64,000 nucleotides of DNA from Mycobacterium barrassiae (GTDB lineage: Bacteria > Actinomycetota > Actinomycetes > Mycobacteriales > Mycobacteriaceae): assembly GCF_025822765.1 (NCBI RefSeq), contig NZ_JACKUK010000029.1, positions 186,001 to 250,000 on the forward strand. Direction: 5' to 3'. Below are positions 17,740 to 27,431 of the stretch, one piece after another (positions within the stretch are counted from its first letter, which is position 1; every line of letters begins with the position of its first letter). Under the pieces are notes generated by a model, which ran no database searches, was not told the DNA's origin, and saw nothing but the letters and a program-made list of their open reading frames with translations. The translations under genes and the position numbers were made by a program.

Positions 17740-19101
17740 GTGTTGTTCGATGGGGTTTCGGGAGCCTGGTTGGCCGCGGGTGTCGGAGTCGGTTCGCGGG
17801 GAGTTCTGGGCCGCGGTGCGACGGTGGCTGGAGTGCACGGCAGTACCGGCCGCAAGTGGGCCAAAGACGCTGGTTATCAAACCAATACTCAGCATCGAGG
17901 TCTCCGCTATTCGACCGCGGTTCGGCAGGTGTTCTGGGCGGCGGTGCATGCAGGTCAAAGCCCGTCGCGCGCGGCGGTCATCGCCGGCGTGTCGGAGAAC
18001 GCCTCTCGGCAGTGGCTCCAACAGGCTGGATTCGTGCCACGAACCTCGATGCCTGCCGATACCTGCGCTATCGATCCCGATGCCGGCCCGCCGCGGGGGC
18101 CAATATCGTTTATCGAGCGTTGCCGGTTAGAACAGCTGCTGGAAACCGGACATACCCCGATGCAGGCGGCGGTGTTGTTGGGGCGTCATCGGGACACGAT
18201 TGGCCGTGAGATCGACCGTGGGCAGACCGGTTCGAGATACCGGGCGCGGGTCGGTCAAGACACCGCCGAGGCCAACCTCAAACGCCCCAAACCGCGCCAT
18301 CTCGAGGACCGCCCTGCGCTGTTGGCCGAGGTGGTGGCACGCTTGGAACAGCGGCACAGTCCCGAGCAGATCGCGTGCCGGCTGCGCCAGGATTTTCCCG
18401 ATGATCCGGAGATGTGGGTGTCACACGAAACGATCTATCAGGCCCTTTACATCCAACCCCGCGGGGAGCTGGCCCGACTGGTCAAGACCGCGCTGCGCAC
18501 CGGCCGTACTCAGCGAAAACCACAGGGCCGCAAAGCAACCGATCGCGGCCAACTAAAAGACATGATCAACATCAGTGACCGCCCCAAGGAGGCCGATGAC
18601 CGCGCGATACCCGGTCATTGGGAAGGTGATCTGATCCTGGGCAGTACCGCCTCAGGCTCAGCGATCGGCACCCTGGTCGAGCGCACCACCGGATTCGTGG
18701 TCCTGCTGCACCTGCCCGAGGATCGCACCGCAGCCACCCTGGCCGACGCCATGTCGGTCAAGGTCCCAGAGATCCCCGAGATCCTGCGCCGCTCGCTGAC
18801 CTGGGACCAAGGCAAAGAGATGGCGCTACACACCAAGATCACCGAAGCCACCGGCCTGCCGATCTACTTCTGCGACCCACACAGCCCCTGGCAGCGCGGC
18901 ACCAACGAGAACACCAACGGACTGCTGCGCCAATACTTTCCCAAAGGCACCGACCTATCGTTCTACGGTCCCGGCTGGCTCGACCAGGTCGCGGCCGAAC
19001 TCAACGCCCGACCCCGCAAACGCCTCAACTGGCGCACCCCAGCCGAAGAACTCGACCGACTACTCTCAGACCCGTCCACATTCGTTGCAGCCACCGCCTG
19101 A
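17740..19101 (+). CDS. IS30 family transposase, N-terminus probably frameshifted
   Basis: The frame open to 19101 encodes an IS30 transposase: N-terminal helix-turn-helix region ([14 protein letters not shown]), then the DDE core with first Asp in [11 protein letters not shown], second in TWDQGKEMA and Glu in [11 protein letters not shown], ending [13 protein letters not shown]. In this frame the only start inside the element is GTG 17740 and the first 25 residues look unlike a transposase. A different frame from ATG 17750 gives [14 protein letters not shown] then EFWAAVR, a convincing N-terminus, so the original frame probably broke near 17815-17825. The catalytic domain is intact; mobility depends on which N-terminus is made. 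Confidence 0.8.
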   Translation: MLFDGVSGAWLAAGVGVGSRGVLGRGATVAGVHGSTGRKWAKDAGYQTNTQHRGLRYSTAVRQVFWAAVHAGQSPSRAAVIAGVSENASRQWLQQAGFVPRTSMPADTCAIDPDAGPPRGPISFIERCRLEQLLETGHTPMQAAVLLGRHRDTIGREIDRGQTGSRYRARVGQDTAEANLKRPKPRHLEDRPALLAEVVARLEQRHSPEQIACRLRQDFPDDPEMWVSHETIYQALYIQPRGELARLVKTALRTGRTQRKPQGRKATDRGQLKDMINISDRPKEADDRAIPGHWEGDLILGSTASGSAIGTLVERTTGFVVLLHLPEDRTAATLADAMSVKVPEIPEILRRSLTWDQGKEMALHTKITEATGLPIYFCDPHSPWQRGTNENTNGLLRQYFPKGTDLSFYGPGWLDQVAAELNARPRKRLNWRTPAEELDRLLSDPSTFVAATA

Positions 19102-19104
19102 ATC
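19084..19104 (-). repeat. Right inverted repeat of the IS30 element
   Basis: Reverse-complement partner of 17702-17722 (17 of 21 positions). It contains the transposase stop codon TGA at 19099-19101 and marks the probable right end of the element, 134 bases before pntA. Confidence 0.65.
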
Positions 19105-19172
19105 CAAGGCGCGATGTCGCGATCTCCCCGCAGTTTCGATGGCGCGCGATACCGTCTACCTCCCATCACGGG

Positions 19173-19189
19173 GTAAGCGCACCGCTTAC
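19173..19189. promoter_or_regulatory. Perfect inverted repeat upstream of pntA
   Basis: GTAAGCGCACCGCTTAC has two perfect 7-base arms around CAC and lies 50 bases before the pntA ATG, between the IS30 right end and the gene. It could be an operator for a regulator of pntAB or a small hairpin in the leader. No T-tract follows, which argues against a terminator. Its regulator is unknown. Confidence 0.4.
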
Positions 19190-19238
19190 GACCGGAGGGC
19201 CACGGCGGTCCCCAAGAGGTGGATGGGAGACTTTTCGG

Positions 19239-20759
19239 ATGATCATCGGGATACCGCGCGAATCCCAGGCGGGTGAAACGCGGGTGGCCGCCACCCCGCA
19301 GACCGTCGGAGCGCTCCTGAAACTGGGCTACTCCGTCGTGGTCGAGTCGGGTGCCGGCGCCGCCTCCAGTTTCGCCGACACCGCCTACGAAGACGCAGGG
19401 GCGGAGATCGGTGAGGCCTGGTCCGCCGACATCGTTCTCAAGGTCAATGCTCCCGACGACGCGGAGATCGCACGCCTCAAGGACGGTGCGACGCTGGTCA
19501 GCCTCATCTCCCCGGCGCTGAACCCCGAGCTCGTCGAGAAGTTGTCCGCCCGCCCCATCACGGTGCTGGCGATGGATGCCGTTCCGCGTATCTCGCGGGC
19601 GCAGTCGCTGGACGTGCTGTCGTCGATGGCGAACATCGCCGGATATCGGGCGGTCGTCGAGGCCGCACACAGCTTCGGCCGGTTCTTCACGGGGCAGGTG
19701 ACCGCGGCGGGCAAGGTGCCCCCGGCCAAGGTGCTGGTGGTCGGCGCCGGGGTGGCCGGCTTGGCCGCCATCGGCGCGGCGGGCAGCCTGGGCGCAATCG
19801 TGAAAGCGACCGACCCGCGGCCGGAGGTGGCCGATCAGGTCGCCTCGCTCGGCGGTGAGTACCTGGCGGTGGATCCGGCCGCGGCAGAGGTGTCGTCGAC
19901 CGGTTACGCCAAGGAGATGGGCGAGGACTACAAGGCCCGCGAGGCACAGCTGTACGCCGACCAGTGCAAGGACGTCGACATCATCATCACGACGGCGCTG
20001 ATCCCGGGTAAGCCCGCTCCGCGCATCATCACCGCGGACATGGTCGCGTCGATGAAGCCAGGAAGCGTCATCGTCGACATGGCCGCCTCCAACGGCGGCA
20101 ACGTGGAAGGCACGGTCAAGGATCAGGCCGTCGTCACCGACAACGGCGTGACCATCATCGGCTACACCGATCTTGCTGGGCGTCTGCCCGCCACCGCCTC
20201 ACAGCTCTACGGCACCAATCTGGTGAACCTGCTCAAGCTGCTCACCCCGGAAAAGGACGGGCAGCTCACCCTGGACTTCGACGACGTGGTCCAGCGGTCG
20301 GTGACCGTGGTCCGCAACGGCGAGACCACCTGGCCGCCGCCGCCGGTGCAGGTGTCCGCGGCGCCCGCGGCCGCTGCTGCGCCGGTCGAGGTCGGACCCG
20401 CCAAGAAACCGATGACGACCGCGCGCCGGTTGGGGTTGACCTTCGCCGCTGCCGCGGTGCTGTTCGCGCTCATCGCACTCTCACCCGCCGCACTGCAGGT
20501 GCACCTGACGGTGTTCGCGTTGGCGATCGTCATCGGCTACTACGTGATCGGCAACGTGCACCACGCACTGCACACCCCGCTGATGTCGGTGACCAATGCG
20601 ATCTCCGGCATCATCGTCGTCGGCGCGCTGCTGCAGATCGGCCACGGAAATGTCGCCATCACCGCACTGGCAACGGCAGCGATCCTGCTTGCCAGCATCA
20701 ACGTCTTCGGCGGTTTCGCGGTGACCCGCCGCATGCTGGCGATGTTCACGAGGAGCTAG
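19239..20759 (+). CDS. pntA: NAD(P) transhydrogenase alpha subunit, fused PntA
   Basis: 506 residues from ATG 19239, with GGGAG eight bases upstream. Residues 1-370 are the NAD(H)-binding domain I ([38 protein letters not shown]); a Pro/Ala linker is followed by four membrane helices at about 400-505. This is the fused form, as in E. coli PntA; M. tuberculosis splits it into pntAa and pntAb. With PntB it forms the proton-translocating transhydrogenase that makes NADPH from NADH at the expense of the proton gradient. Three bases upstream of pntB; an IS30 element lies just upstream. Confidence 0.96.
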   Translation: MIIGIPRESQAGETRVAATPQTVGALLKLGYSVVVESGAGAASSFADTAYEDAGAEIGEAWSADIVLKVNAPDDAEIARLKDGATLVSLISPALNPELVEKLSARPITVLAMDAVPRISRAQSLDVLSSMANIAGYRAVVEAAHSFGRFFTGQVTAAGKVPPAKVLVVGAGVAGLAAIGAAGSLGAIVKATDPRPEVADQVASLGGEYLAVDPAAAEVSSTGYAKEMGEDYKAREAQLYADQCKDVDIIITTALIPGKPAPRIITADMVASMKPGSVIVDMAASNGGNVEGTVKDQAVVTDNGVTIIGYTDLAGRLPATASQLYGTNLVNLLKLLTPEKDGQLTLDFDDVVQRSVTVVRNGETTWPPPPVQVSAAPAAAAAPVEVGPAKKPMTTARRLGLTFAAAAVLFALIALSPAALQVHLTVFALAIVIGYYVIGNVHHALHTPLMSVTNAISGIIVVGALLQIGHGNVAITALATAAILLASINVFGGFAVTRRMLAMFTRS

Positions 20760-20762
20760 ACC

Positions 20763-22208
20763 ATGTTCTCCATTTCAACTGTCGCCACCGCCGCCTACGT
20801 CGTCGCAGCGCTGCTGTTCATCCTGGCGCTTGCCGGCCTGTCCAAGCACGAGACATCAAGGGCCGGAAACACTTTCGGTATCGCCGGGATGACCGTCGCG
20901 CTGCTCGCGACGATCGCGCTCGCGCTGGCCCGCCACATCGAGCCGCTGGGCCTTGCGCTGCTCATCGGCGCGATGGTCGTCGGGGCCGCGATCGGCCTGT
21001 GGCGCGCCAGGGTCGTCGAGATGACGGGCATGCCTGAGCTGATCGCGCTGCTGCACAGCTTCGTCGGCCTGGCCGCCGTGTTGGTCGGCTGGAACGGCTA
21101 TCTGCATGTGGAAGGCGAGCTGGCCGGGGCCGAGGCGGCGCAACTGGCACAGGAGGGCATGCTCGGCATCCATTCGGCCGAGGTCGTCATCGGGGTGTTC
21201 ATCGGTGCGGTGACGTTCACCGGTTCGGTCGTCGCCAACCTGAAGCTGTCGGCCCGCATCAAGTCCGCGCCGATGATGCTGCCCGGCAAGAACTTCCTCA
21301 ATGTCGGCGCGCTCGTCGTCTTCGCCGCGCTCACCGTCTGGTTCGTGATCGACCCGCAGCTGTGGGTGCTGGCGGTGGTCACCGTGCTGGCGCTGCTGCT
21401 CGGCTGGCACCTGGTCGCCTCCATCGGCGGCGGTGACATGCCGGTGGTGGTGTCGATGCTCAACAGCTATTCCGGTTGGGCCGCAGCGGCTTCGGGCTTC
21501 CTGCTGTCCAACGACCTGCTCATCGTCACCGGCGCGCTCGTCGGCTCCTCGGGTGCGTACCTGTCCTACATCATGTGCAAGGCGATGAACCGCTCGTTCA
21601 TCTCGGTGATCGCAGGTGGCTTCGGGATCGAGGCCGGGCCCGCTGATGACAAGGACTACGGCGAGCATCGCGAGATCACCGCCGACGGCGCGGCCGAGCT
21701 ACTCGAATCGGCCAGTTCCGTGATCATCACGCCGGGCTACGGCATGGCCGTCGCACAAGCCCAGTACGGTGTCGCCGACCTGACCCGCAAGCTGCGCGAG
21801 CGCGGCGTCAACGTCCGGTTCGGCATCCACCCCGTCGCGGGACGCCTGCCCGGCCACATGAACGTGCTGCTGGCCGAGGCGAAGGTGCCCTACGACATCG
21901 TGCTGGAGATGGACGAGATCAACGACGACTTCGACGACACCGACGTCGTTCTCGTCATCGGCGCCAACGACACCGTCAACCCGGCGGCCTCCGAGGACCC
22001 AGGCAGCCCGATCGCGGGTATGCCTGTGCTCACGGTGTGGAATGCCAACCACGTCATCGTGTTCAAGCGGTCTATGGCGTCGGGCTACGCTGGCGTGCAG
22101 AACCCGCTGTTCTTCCGTCAGAACACCCAGATGCTGTTCGGTGACGCCAAAGACCGCGTGGACGCGATCAACGCCGCGCTCTCCGAAACGGTGTCCTCCT
22201 CGCACTAG
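20763..22208 (+). CDS. pntB: NAD(P) transhydrogenase beta subunit PntB
   Basis: 481 residues from ATG 20763, three bases after pntA, with AGGAG overlapping the pntA end. N-terminal half with about eight or nine membrane helices (proton channel), C-terminal domain III that binds NADP(H): [11 protein letters not shown] near 325, [18 protein letters not shown] near 365, [12 protein letters not shown] near 400 and the lysine/tyrosine loop [10 protein letters not shown]. Length fits the family. Co-transcribed with pntA. Confidence 0.96.
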   Translation: MFSISTVATAAYVVAALLFILALAGLSKHETSRAGNTFGIAGMTVALLATIALALARHIEPLGLALLIGAMVVGAAIGLWRARVVEMTGMPELIALLHSFVGLAAVLVGWNGYLHVEGELAGAEAAQLAQEGMLGIHSAEVVIGVFIGAVTFTGSVVANLKLSARIKSAPMMLPGKNFLNVGALVVFAALTVWFVIDPQLWVLAVVTVLALLLGWHLVASIGGGDMPVVVSMLNSYSGWAAAASGFLLSNDLLIVTGALVGSSGAYLSYIMCKAMNRSFISVIAGGFGIEAGPADDKDYGEHREITADGAAELLESASSVIITPGYGMAVAQAQYGVADLTRKLRERGVNVRFGIHPVAGRLPGHMNVLLAEAKVPYDIVLEMDEINDDFDDTDVVLVIGANDTVNPAASEDPGSPIAGMPVLTVWNANHVIVFKRSMASGYAGVQNPLFFRQNTQMLFGDAKDRVDAINAALSETVSSSH

Positions 22209-22276
22209 ATATTTCGCGTCGGCGCAACATTTCACATCGGCACGGCGCACCGGTTCGGCCACGGAGTCGAACTAGC

Positions 22277-23179
22277 ATGCGCAGCGTGCCGGTAGAAGAC
22301 CCGCCGAAGTCCGAAGCTGACGTACGAGGACGGCTGGCCAGTTTCGGCACGGTCCTGATCATCATCGTCGTGTACGCCGCGGCGCTGGCCGGCTACCACT
22401 ACGTCGCCGGTCCGGCCGAGTCGTTGCCCCCACCGGATCTCGGCGAGAGCGGCGACACCGTCGTGCTGGTGGACCTAGAGGAACTCCACACGGTGGATAC
22501 CAAGTTGGACGTGAGCGTCATGGTCTTTCCCGCCGACGACCACATGAACCCGGTTCTCAATGTGGTGAACACCAACGTCGCGGTGCGCCTATTCGTCGAC
22601 GAGATCAGCATCGGTGGCGACCTCGAAACGCCGGCAGGGAGTCTGCCCCAAGAGATCAACGCGACGCTCGAAGCGAGCGGTGACCCGGAGATTTGGCCTT
22701 TTGACGACTACACAATCGGGCCGCTGGGGGCGGATGTGGTCGTCGGTTCCGGTGACGATCGCAGGTTCGAACCCGCCCGGGTGGAAGTGGCGGGCAGCCT
22801 CAACAGTTGGGACATCACCACCACGCGAAGCGGACCGGTCACCCAGTCCTCCGGTGAAGGCGATTACCAGACAATCCATTTGAGCCGCGCCCATGGACCG
22901 CTCGCCTTCGATGTGGGCTTGTGCCTGGTGCTGCTCACCCTGCCCGCGATCGCTCTCTTCTTGTCGATCGAGATGTTCCGTGGGCGGAAGAAGTTCATGC
23001 CGCCGTTCGGGACGTGGTATGCCGCATCGTTGTTCGCGATCATTCCGATACGAAGCTTCATGCCCGGCGCTCCCCCGCCCGGCGCGTGGATCGACCAGAT
23101 CCTGGTGTTGTGGGTGCTCGTCGCGCTGACGGCAGCGATGGTCGTGTATTTCGTCGCCTGGCACCGCCGCTGCGACTGA
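22277..23179 (+). CDS. DUF4436 family membrane protein
   Basis: 300 residues from ATG 22277. One N-terminal membrane helix (about 24-45), an extracytoplasmic beta-rich domain (about 55-210), then three C-terminal helices (about 215-235, 245-262 and 272-295). The layout and the SRAHGPLAFD...EMFRGRKKFMPP region resemble the DUF4436 proteins of actinobacteria. Function unknown. It begins 68 bases after pntB, so read-through is possible, but no functional link is evident. Confidence 0.78.
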   Translation: MRSVPVEDPPKSEADVRGRLASFGTVLIIIVVYAAALAGYHYVAGPAESLPPPDLGESGDTVVLVDLEELHTVDTKLDVSVMVFPADDHMNPVLNVVNTNVAVRLFVDEISIGGDLETPAGSLPQEINATLEASGDPEIWPFDDYTIGPLGADVVVGSGDDRRFEPARVEVAGSLNSWDITTTRSGPVTQSSGEGDYQTIHLSRAHGPLAFDVGLCLVLLTLPAIALFLSIEMFRGRKKFMPPFGTWYAASLFAIIPIRSFMPGAPPPGAWIDQILVLWVLVALTAAMVVYFVAWHRRCD

Positions 23180-23248
23180 CCGGCGGGAACCGGCCGTCGG
23201 GGATGCGCCTATGGTTACCTCACCCGCACAACCATGGGGAGGCATCGG

Positions 23249-24400
23249 ATGGCCGTCGATCGGCTGCTACCCAACCAGGACGCCGAAGACCTGATCGCAC
23301 TGACCCGGGAGATCGCCGACAAGGTGCTCGACCCGGTCGTCGACGCGCACGAGAAGGCCGAAACGTACCCGGACGGCGTGTTCCCCGCGCTCGGGGCCGC
23401 CGGCCTGTTGAGCCTGCCGCAACCCGAGGAGTGGGGCGGCGGCGGTCAGCCCTTCGAGGTGTACCTGCAGGTCCTCGAGGAGATTGCGGCGCGGTGGGCG
23501 GCGGTGGCGGTCGCGGTCAGTGTGCACAGCCTGTCGTCGCATCCCCTGCTCATGTTCGGCACCGACGAACAGCGCAAGCGGTGGCTGCCCGGCATGCTTT
23601 CCGGCGAGCAGATCGGGGCCTACAGCCTGTCGGAGCCGCAGGCGGGATCGGACGCGGCGGCGTTGCGGTGTGCGGCGAAGCCCGACGGTGACGGCGGAGA
23701 GGGTTACGTGCTGAACGGCTCGAAATCGTGGATCACCCATGGCGGTGTCGCCGACTTCTACACATTGTTCGCCCGCACCGGCGAAGGCTCGCGAGGCATC
23801 AGTTGCTTCCTGGTGCCCGGTGACCTGCCTGGCCTCAGCTTCGGCAAGCCCGAGGAGAAGATGGGGCTGCACGCCGTGCCGACGACGGCGGCGTTCTACG
23901 ACAATGCGCGTATCGGGTCCGACCGCCGCATCGGCGACGAGGGGCAGGGGTTGCAGATCGCGTTCAGCGCATTGGACTCCGGCCGGCTGGGCATCGCCGC
24001 CGTCGCCACCGGGCTGGCGCAGGCCGCGCTGGACGAGGCCGTCCGGTACGCCAACGAACGAACGACGTTCGGCCGCAAGATCATCGATCATCAGGGCCTC
24101 GGCTTCCTGCTCGCCGACATGGCCGCGGCGGTGGCGACCGCGCGTGCCACCTATCTCGACGCTGCACGCCGCCGCGATGCCGGCCGGCCGTACTCGGAGC
24201 AGGCCAGCGTCGCCAAACTGGTCGCGACGGACGCCGCGATGAAGGTCACCACCGACGCCGTGCAGGTGTTCGGCGGCGCCGGCTATACCCGCGACTTCCG
24301 CGTCGAGCGCTACATGCGAGAGGCCAAGATCATGCAGATCTTCGAGGGCACCAACCAGATTCAGCGCCTGGTCATCGCGCGCGGATTGGTCACCTCTTAA
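23249..24400 (+). CDS. Acyl-CoA dehydrogenase
   Basis: 383 residues from ATG 23249 with GGGGAGG eight bases upstream. Standard FadE architecture: N-terminal helical domain, beta domain (SLSEPQAGSDAAAL at about 125, GSKSWITHGG near 155) and C-terminal helical domain with the catalytic-base region VFGGAGYTRDFRVERYMREAKIMQIFEGTNQIQR at about 340-375. FAD-dependent first step of beta-oxidation, or of branched-chain amino-acid catabolism; the ITHGG and EGTNQ features fit short/branched-chain enzymes. Stands alone and ends at a strong hairpin shared with the convergent hydrolase gene. Confidence 0.93.
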   Translation: MAVDRLLPNQDAEDLIALTREIADKVLDPVVDAHEKAETYPDGVFPALGAAGLLSLPQPEEWGGGGQPFEVYLQVLEEIAARWAAVAVAVSVHSLSSHPLLMFGTDEQRKRWLPGMLSGEQIGAYSLSEPQAGSDAAALRCAAKPDGDGGEGYVLNGSKSWITHGGVADFYTLFARTGEGSRGISCFLVPGDLPGLSFGKPEEKMGLHAVPTTAAFYDNARIGSDRRIGDEGQGLQIAFSALDSGRLGIAAVATGLAQAALDEAVRYANERTTFGRKIIDHQGLGFLLADMAAAVATARATYLDAARRRDAGRPYSEQASVAKLVATDAAMKVTTDAVQVFGGAGYTRDFRVERYMREAKIMQIFEGTNQIQRLVIARGLVTS

Positions 24401-24402
24401 CC

Positions 24403-24462
24403 GCGAGCAGACGTGAGCACCCCCAAATTGGCCCCAAAATGGGGGTGTACGCGTCTGCTCGC
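24403..24462. terminator. Bidirectional hairpin with GCGAGCAGACG arms
   Basis: Outer arms GCGAGCAGACG (24403-24413) and CGTCTGCTCGC (24452-24462) are perfect complements, and inner arms CACCCCCA (24418-24425) and TGGGGGTG (24440-24447) extend the stem. It fills the gap between the convergent acyl-CoA dehydrogenase and hydrolase genes, so it probably terminates both. The same outer-arm sequence recurs at 42486-42551, so it is a repeated intergenic element. Confidence 0.75.
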
Positions 24463-24470
24463 CACCAGAA

Positions 24471-25391
24471 CTATTGGATGAATTCCGTGATGGCGTTGAT
24501 GAACTCGCCCGGCTTCTCGATCATCGGACTGTGCCCCGATCCGGGGATCACCGTCGGGGTCAGTCCCGCCTGGCGGTAACGCTCGACGTTGGCGGCGGTC
24601 GGCGTCAGCACGTCACGCTCACCCCACACGACGAGCACGGGCTTTCCGAGAGCGGCCAAGCGATCGGCCGCGTCGCGCTCCTCATCCGCGTTGCCCGATT
24701 TGCAAACACCTTTGTGCGTGAGCTGTTTCAGCGAGCGATGCGCCAACGCCGGCACTTGATAGTCGTCGGCGAAACCGGTCTGCAGCGAGCTGGCGGTCAC
24801 GGGATCCAGCGACCGGAGCAAGTCCACGGCGGGCCCGATGAGCGGCACGCACGCCAGGCCTGCGAGCGCGGGCGTCTGCACCAGGTGCGGGGCGGCGGGA
24901 GTATCGGAAACCGCCACGCGCTCAACATGTTCTGGATCCAGCTCGGCGAGCGCGATCGCCACCAGCCCGCCCATCGAATGGCCTACCAGAGTCGCATGCT
25001 CGACACCGAGCGCATCCAGCGCCCGCCGCACCGCTTCCGCCTGTCCGTCGATGCCGTAATGCGACGCATCGCTCGGGGCCTCTGAACCACCGTGTCCCAC
25101 GAGGTCGATGGCGATGACCCGGCGATCGAGCAGCGCCGCGGTGACGCGGTTCCACCACTCGACGGACGCCGAATACCCATGAAGCAGTACAACGGCGCGG
25201 TCACCAGCAGGGCCATACTCTTTGACGTTGAGGTCTGGGCCGTCGAGTTGGAGCACCCGACCGCCGTCGAATGCCTGCGCCGGACGCGTGGCTCTCGTCA
25301 CCACGAACGCGTTCACTGCGAGCGCCACGACCACGACCACTGCCGCGATCATGATCATCCGCCACTTCATCGGCCGGACGCTACTCCCCAT
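24471..25391 (-). CDS. Membrane-anchored alpha/beta hydrolase
   Basis: 306 residues from ATG 25391, with GGAG eight bases upstream; ATG 25370 is possible. An N-terminal membrane helix (about 11-33) puts the hydrolase domain outside the membrane or anchored to it. Motifs: oxyanion region LLHGYSASVEWW near 75, nucleophile elbow GHSMGG near 142, acid in VWGERDVLTP near 260 and catalytic His in GSGHSPMIEKP near 290, a full triad. Possibly a lipase, esterase or haloperoxidase-like enzyme; substrate unknown. Shares its downstream hairpin with the acyl-CoA dehydrogenase. Confidence 0.85.
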   Translation of the reverse strand: MGSSVRPMKWRMIMIAAVVVVVALAVNAFVVTRATRPAQAFDGGRVLQLDGPDLNVKEYGPAGDRAVVLLHGYSASVEWWNRVTAALLDRRVIAIDLVGHGGSEAPSDASHYGIDGQAEAVRRALDALGVEHATLVGHSMGGLVAIALAELDPEHVERVAVSDTPAAPHLVQTPALAGLACVPLIGPAVDLLRSLDPVTASSLQTGFADDYQVPALAHRSLKQLTHKGVCKSGNADEERDAADRLAALGKPVLVVWGERDVLTPTAANVERYRQAGLTPTVIPGSGHSPMIEKPGEFINAITEFIQ

Positions 25392-25421
25392 CCCCCGTTC
25401 TCCGTCAATGGTTTTTCGCCG

Positions 25422-26606
25422 TCACTCACCGACCGGCTCCGGCGGTGAGGTTGCTGTCACCTGCGTGCCGTGACCGACCACGGAGTTGATGTCTATCGAG
25501 CCACCGAGCCCATCGAACCGCGCCAGCAACGACCCCAGTCCGATGTGCCCGTCGGCGACGTAGCGCTCGACGTTCGCGGTGTCGAAGCCTTTCCCGTTGT
25601 CGGTGACGGTCAACACGATCCGGTCGCCTTGCCGCGACAGACCTACCCGCACAGTCGTTGCGCGCGCGTGTTTGTGCACGTTGGCGAGCAGTTCTCTGGC
25701 GGCCCGATACATCAACTGCTGGGACTCGACTTTGCCGACGTCCTCGAGATCGGCCTCCACCGCATAGTCGCCGCGAGCCTCGAACTGCCGCAGCAGTTCT
25801 CGCACGGCCGGCGTGAGGCCGAGCTGGGCAAGCACCTGCGGATGCAGTTCGGTGACGGTCGATCGCAGTGCGGCGGCGGTCTCCTGCAGCGCGGCGTGGA
25901 CCGCTTCGAGCGCCGGATCGTCGTTGCGTTCGCGGATTTCGTCGAGATCGAGCCGCGCGGCCAGCAAGATCTGCAGTGGGCCGTCGTGCAGATGCTCGGC
26001 CACTTCCCGGTTGTGCCTCTCATCGGCCTGCATCGCCTCGGACACCAGTTGCAGGCGGATGTGCTGGAGCTTGGCGACGCGCGCGCGACGCCACACCAGC
26101 ACCAGGCAGAGCGCGGTCGTAGCGGCCGCCGCCCACAGCAGGAAGCCGACGTGCGTGTAGACGATGTCGGGCAGACCCACATGGTCATCGCGCTTGGAGT
26201 ACACCATCCACACGGCCAGATAGCCGAGGGCGGTGCCGGTGCCGAGGATCGCGGTCAGCATGGGCCGGTCCTGGAAGGCCACCGCGATCGGCAGCAGGAA
26301 GAACACCGGTAGCAGTGCTGCCGTCGCCCCACCGGACACCAGACACAGCACCACGACGACCAGGACGTCGACGGCGGTCGAGGTCCAGTCCGCCCAACGA
26401 GGCACGGGCCCCTGCAGCACCACGACCAGCCAAACCACCGCTGCTGCGCCGTAGAAGCCCAGCACCACTTCGTACACGCCGGGCAGCCAGTGGTCGACCT
26501 CCCATGTCCACACCAGCAGCGCGATCAGACCGATGAGCGGCAGCCGCAGAAACGCGGTGACGCGCACAGGCTCCCTTGCGAAATAGCCGGCGACGCGGTC
26601 CAGCAC
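25422..26606 (-). CDS. Sensor histidine kinase, NarL/UhpB type
   Basis: 394 residues from ATG 26606, two bases after the response-regulator stop. Six or so membrane helices at about 15-180 form a sensor without a large external domain. Dimerisation/phosphoacceptor segment HNREVAEHLHDGPLQ at about 198-212 (His in HLHDGP). HATPase domain with N-box RELLANVHKHAR, DNGKGFD and GLGSLLARFDGLGG. Signal unknown. It forms a two-component system with the regulator immediately upstream and is presumably co-translated. Confidence 0.92.
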   Translation of the reverse strand: MLDRVAGYFAREPVRVTAFLRLPLIGLIALLVWTWEVDHWLPGVYEVVLGFYGAAAVVWLVVVLQGPVPRWADWTSTAVDVLVVVVLCLVSGGATAALLPVFFLLPIAVAFQDRPMLTAILGTGTALGYLAVWMVYSKRDDHVGLPDIVYTHVGFLLWAAAATTALCLVLVWRRARVAKLQHIRLQLVSEAMQADERHNREVAEHLHDGPLQILLAARLDLDEIRERNDDPALEAVHAALQETAAALRSTVTELHPQVLAQLGLTPAVRELLRQFEARGDYAVEADLEDVGKVESQQLMYRAARELLANVHKHARATTVRVGLSRQGDRIVLTVTDNGKGFDTANVERYVADGHIGLGSLLARFDGLGGSIDINSVVGHGTQVTATSPPEPVGE

Positions 26607-26608
26607 GG

Positions 26609-27262
26609 CTAGTCCAGCAGCTTGCGGCGCATCGCCTCGGCGACCGCGGCGGCCCGGTCGTTCACACCGAGTTTCTCGTAGAGCCGTTGTACGTGGGTCT
26701 TGACGGTCGACGGGGCAAGAAACAGTTCCTTGGCCATCGCGGGGATGCTGCTTCCCGCCGCGATCAGCTTGAGCACTTCGCGCTCCCGCGGGCTCAGCAC
26801 GGGCCCCTCGGGTTCGGCGCGCTTACGGATCTCGCCGGCCAGCCCGGCGGCGAGGCTGGGCGCCACGACGTCGCGGCCCTTGGCGCAGTCCAGGACGGCG
26901 TTCACCAGTTCAGAGCGGCTGGACTCCTTCGGCAGGAATCCCGCGGCACCCTCCTGGAGCGCGCGGAAGACGATCGCCGACTCGTCGTGCGCGGAGACCA
27001 GCAGCACGCGCGTCGGCAGTTCATCGCGCTGGACGGCCGCGGCGACCTCGGCACCGTCCATCCCCGGCATTCGGTAATCCAGCAGAGCGACCTGCGGCAG
27101 ATGCGTGCGGATCGCCTCGAGCGCGGACACTCCGTCATCAGCCTCGGCGACCACCTCGATCGACCCGCTGGAAACGAGCGCACGCACCACACCGTCGCGA
27201 AACATCGGGTGGTCATCGCCGACCACCACCCGGACTTTGTCCCTGGTCAGGCCTGTCGACAC
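26609..27262 (-). CDS. NarL-type response regulator
   Basis: 217 residues from GTG 27262 (VSTGLTRDKVRVVV); the frame is open further upstream without family similarity. Receiver domain at about 8-125 with acidic pair GDDHPMF, phosphoacceptor Asp in LLDYRMPGMDG and Lys in GFLPKESS. LuxR-type helix-turn-helix at about 150-215 (LSPREREVLKLIAAG, STVKTHVQRLYEKLGV). First gene of the two-component operon. Divergent from a small secreted-protein gene 169 bases away, a possible target. Confidence 0.92.
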   Translation of the reverse strand: MSTGLTRDKVRVVVGDDHPMFRDGVVRALVSSGSIEVVAEADDGVSALEAIRTHLPQVALLDYRMPGMDGAEVAAAVQRDELPTRVLLVSAHDESAIVFRALQEGAAGFLPKESSRSELVNAVLDCAKGRDVVAPSLAAGLAGEIRKRAEPEGPVLSPREREVLKLIAAGSSIPAMAKELFLAPSTVKTHVQRLYEKLGVNDRAAAVAEAMRRKLLD

Positions 27263-27431
27263 AGCAGCCAGCTTCGCACAGCCCGCTGGCCGATGCCGCC
27301 CAAAGCGTCTCGACACACCGTTCCCCCGACCAGGGGACGGTCGAATCGACCGATTCACGGGTCGATCAGCGGACATACGCGCCGCCCGGCACCGCCGATA
27401 GTCGATCCAACGCGTCAAGCCAGGAGGACAA

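Larger units (their letters stand above)
17702..19104 (+). mobile_element. IS30-family insertion sequence
   Basis: Element of 1403 bases bounded by imperfect 21-base inverted repeats (17702-17722 and 19084-19104, 17 of 21 matching) around an IS30-type DDE transposase gene whose stop codon lies inside the right repeat, as is common in this family. It sits between a small ORF and pntA, with 134 bases to the pntA start. A short target duplication typical of IS30 could not be resolved. The exact ends are inferred from the best repeat alignment. Confidence 0.75.

Noticed and set aside
22755-22785. GGTTCGAACCC, resembling a tRNA T-arm
   Set aside because: It lies inside the DUF4436 coding sequence and no acceptor or anticodon stem is found around it.
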